Shown here piece after piece: positions 5,093 to 5,341 of a stretch of 5,341 nt of DNA (position 1 is the first letter of the stretch; every line of letters starts with the position of its first letter). The position numbers and the translations under genes are program-made. Source of the DNA: an uncultured Campylobacter sp. GTDB taxonomy: Bacteria; Campylobacterota; Campylobacteria; Campylobacterales; Campylobacteraceae. The notes beneath the pieces are model-generated. The model had not been told where the DNA came from. It made no database searches and worked only from the letters and a program-made list of their open reading frames with translations. The DNA lies in the NCBI GenBank assembly GCA_937896205.1, contig CALBNA010000106.1, positions 1 through 5,341 on the forward strand, written 5' to 3'.

Positions 5093-5200
5093 GATTTAAT
5101 GTAAATTTGACGGAGAAGATATGAATTTATGAGATTTTATTTTTAAGATTTATCAAGATTTTTCTATTAAGATGTAATCTTTTATGTAATTTTATTTTCA

Positions 5201-5217
5201 GATCACAGAGTGTGATC
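5201..5217. promoter_or_regulatory. 17-bp palindrome GATCACA-GAG-TGTGATC
   Basis: A perfect 7-bp inverted repeat with a three-base centre sits between the divergently oriented flavoprotein gene and tRNA gene, about 100 bases before the tRNA. Its half-sites have the bases of a CRP site (TGTGA/TCACA) but in the opposite order, so it is not a CRP box. It could be an operator for either neighbour; the regulator is unknown. Confidence 0.4.
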
Positions 5218-5253
5218 AAATTTGACGAAATAGGATCGCGTTCAAATTTTGCT

Positions 5254-5273
5254 TTTTACGAAAAATCGTAAAA
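5254..5273. other. AT-rich perfect hairpin upstream of the tRNA
   Basis: TTTTACGA (5254-5261) and TCGTAAAA (5266-5273) form a perfect 8-bp stem around four A residues, 44 bases before the tRNA gene. It may be a protein-binding site or part of the tRNA promoter region. No T run of terminator type follows on either strand. Confidence 0.35.
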
Positions 5274-5295
5274 TTTAAGCTAATTTCAATATTAT
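5274..5295 (+). promoter_or_regulatory. Possible tRNA promoter
   Basis: TATTAT at 5290-5295 is a plausible -10 about 23 bases before the tRNA. TTTAAGC at 5274-5280 resembles the TTTAAG-type upstream element reported for Campylobacter sigma-70 promoters. The two are closer together than a standard -35/-10 pair, so this is a tentative call. Confidence 0.35.
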
Positions 5296-5317
5296 TTTGG
5301 GTAAATTTCCATTTTTC

Positions 5318-5341
5318 GGTCCCGTAGCTCAGTTGGTAGAG
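5318..5341 (+). tRNA. tRNA gene, 5' end only (isotype not determinable)
   Basis: GGTCCCG (5318-5324) is the seven-base 5' acceptor strand, followed by U8 and A9 (TA, 5325-5326), the D-arm start GCTC (5327-5330), the conserved D-loop AGTTGGTA and then GAG, where the window ends. These are canonical tRNA consensus positions. The anticodon lies outside the window, so the amino acid cannot be named. Confidence 0.9.

Noticed and set aside
5201..5217. CRP/FNR binding site
   Set aside because: The TCACA and TGTGA half-sites are in the opposite order and spacing to a CRP box, and the FNR consensus TTGAT-N4-ATCAA is absent.

Overview
The window looks like a chromosomal segment of a Campylobacterota bacterium, most likely a Campylobacter of moderate GC content. 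Grounds: AAATTT/CAAATTTG words are very frequent between genes, candidate promoters are carried by a TAnAAT-type -10 without a clear -35, and the gene families fit. The species assignment is inference. All named functions come from motifs read in the translations; no database search was possible.

Layout. (1) Positions 1-48 are one copy of a GC-rich palindromic repeat, cut by the window edge. (2) 84-947 (+) is cysQ, a 3'(2'),5'-bisphosphate nucleotidase of the inositol-monophosphatase fold. (3) 1119-1649 (+) encodes an unrecognised protein of about five membrane segments, starting at TTG with a good ribosome binding site. (4) 1817-2851 (-) is tsaD, the catalytic subunit for tRNA t6A37 modification; it converges on the membrane-protein gene across a 167-base gap containing a perfect 11-bp inverted repeat. 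(5) 2852-3434 has no convincing gene but is dense in structure: a 15-bp tandem repeat, a second and inverted copy of the position 1-48 repeat (47 of 48 bases match), a bulged hairpin followed by T5, and a long imperfect hairpin of about 120 bases. (6) 3435-4982 (-) encodes a Tat-exported, haem-less flavoprotein of the fumarate reductase/flavocytochrome c family. (7) 4983-5317 is an AT-rich intergenic region with the flavoprotein promoter and several operator-like repeats. (8) 5318-5341 is the start of a tRNA gene running off the right edge.

The genes do not form one pathway. cysQ and tsaD are housekeeping genes. The flavoprotein is the accessory, respiratory part: it probably reduces an unsaturated organic acid in the periplasm with electrons from a cytochrome not encoded here. 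It keeps the catalytic Arg and two other substrate-site positions of Shewanella Fcc3, but the Fcc3 positions for one substrate His and the Glu/Arg proton relay appear replaced, so its substrate is probably not fumarate. Its promoter carries two CTCAC half-sites with an 11-base period, an arrangement typical of OmpR/PhoB-type response regulators.

The most unusual non-coding features are the inverted repeat pair bracketing the 3.1-kb cysQ-tsaD block and the cluster of hairpins between tsaD and the flavoprotein gene.
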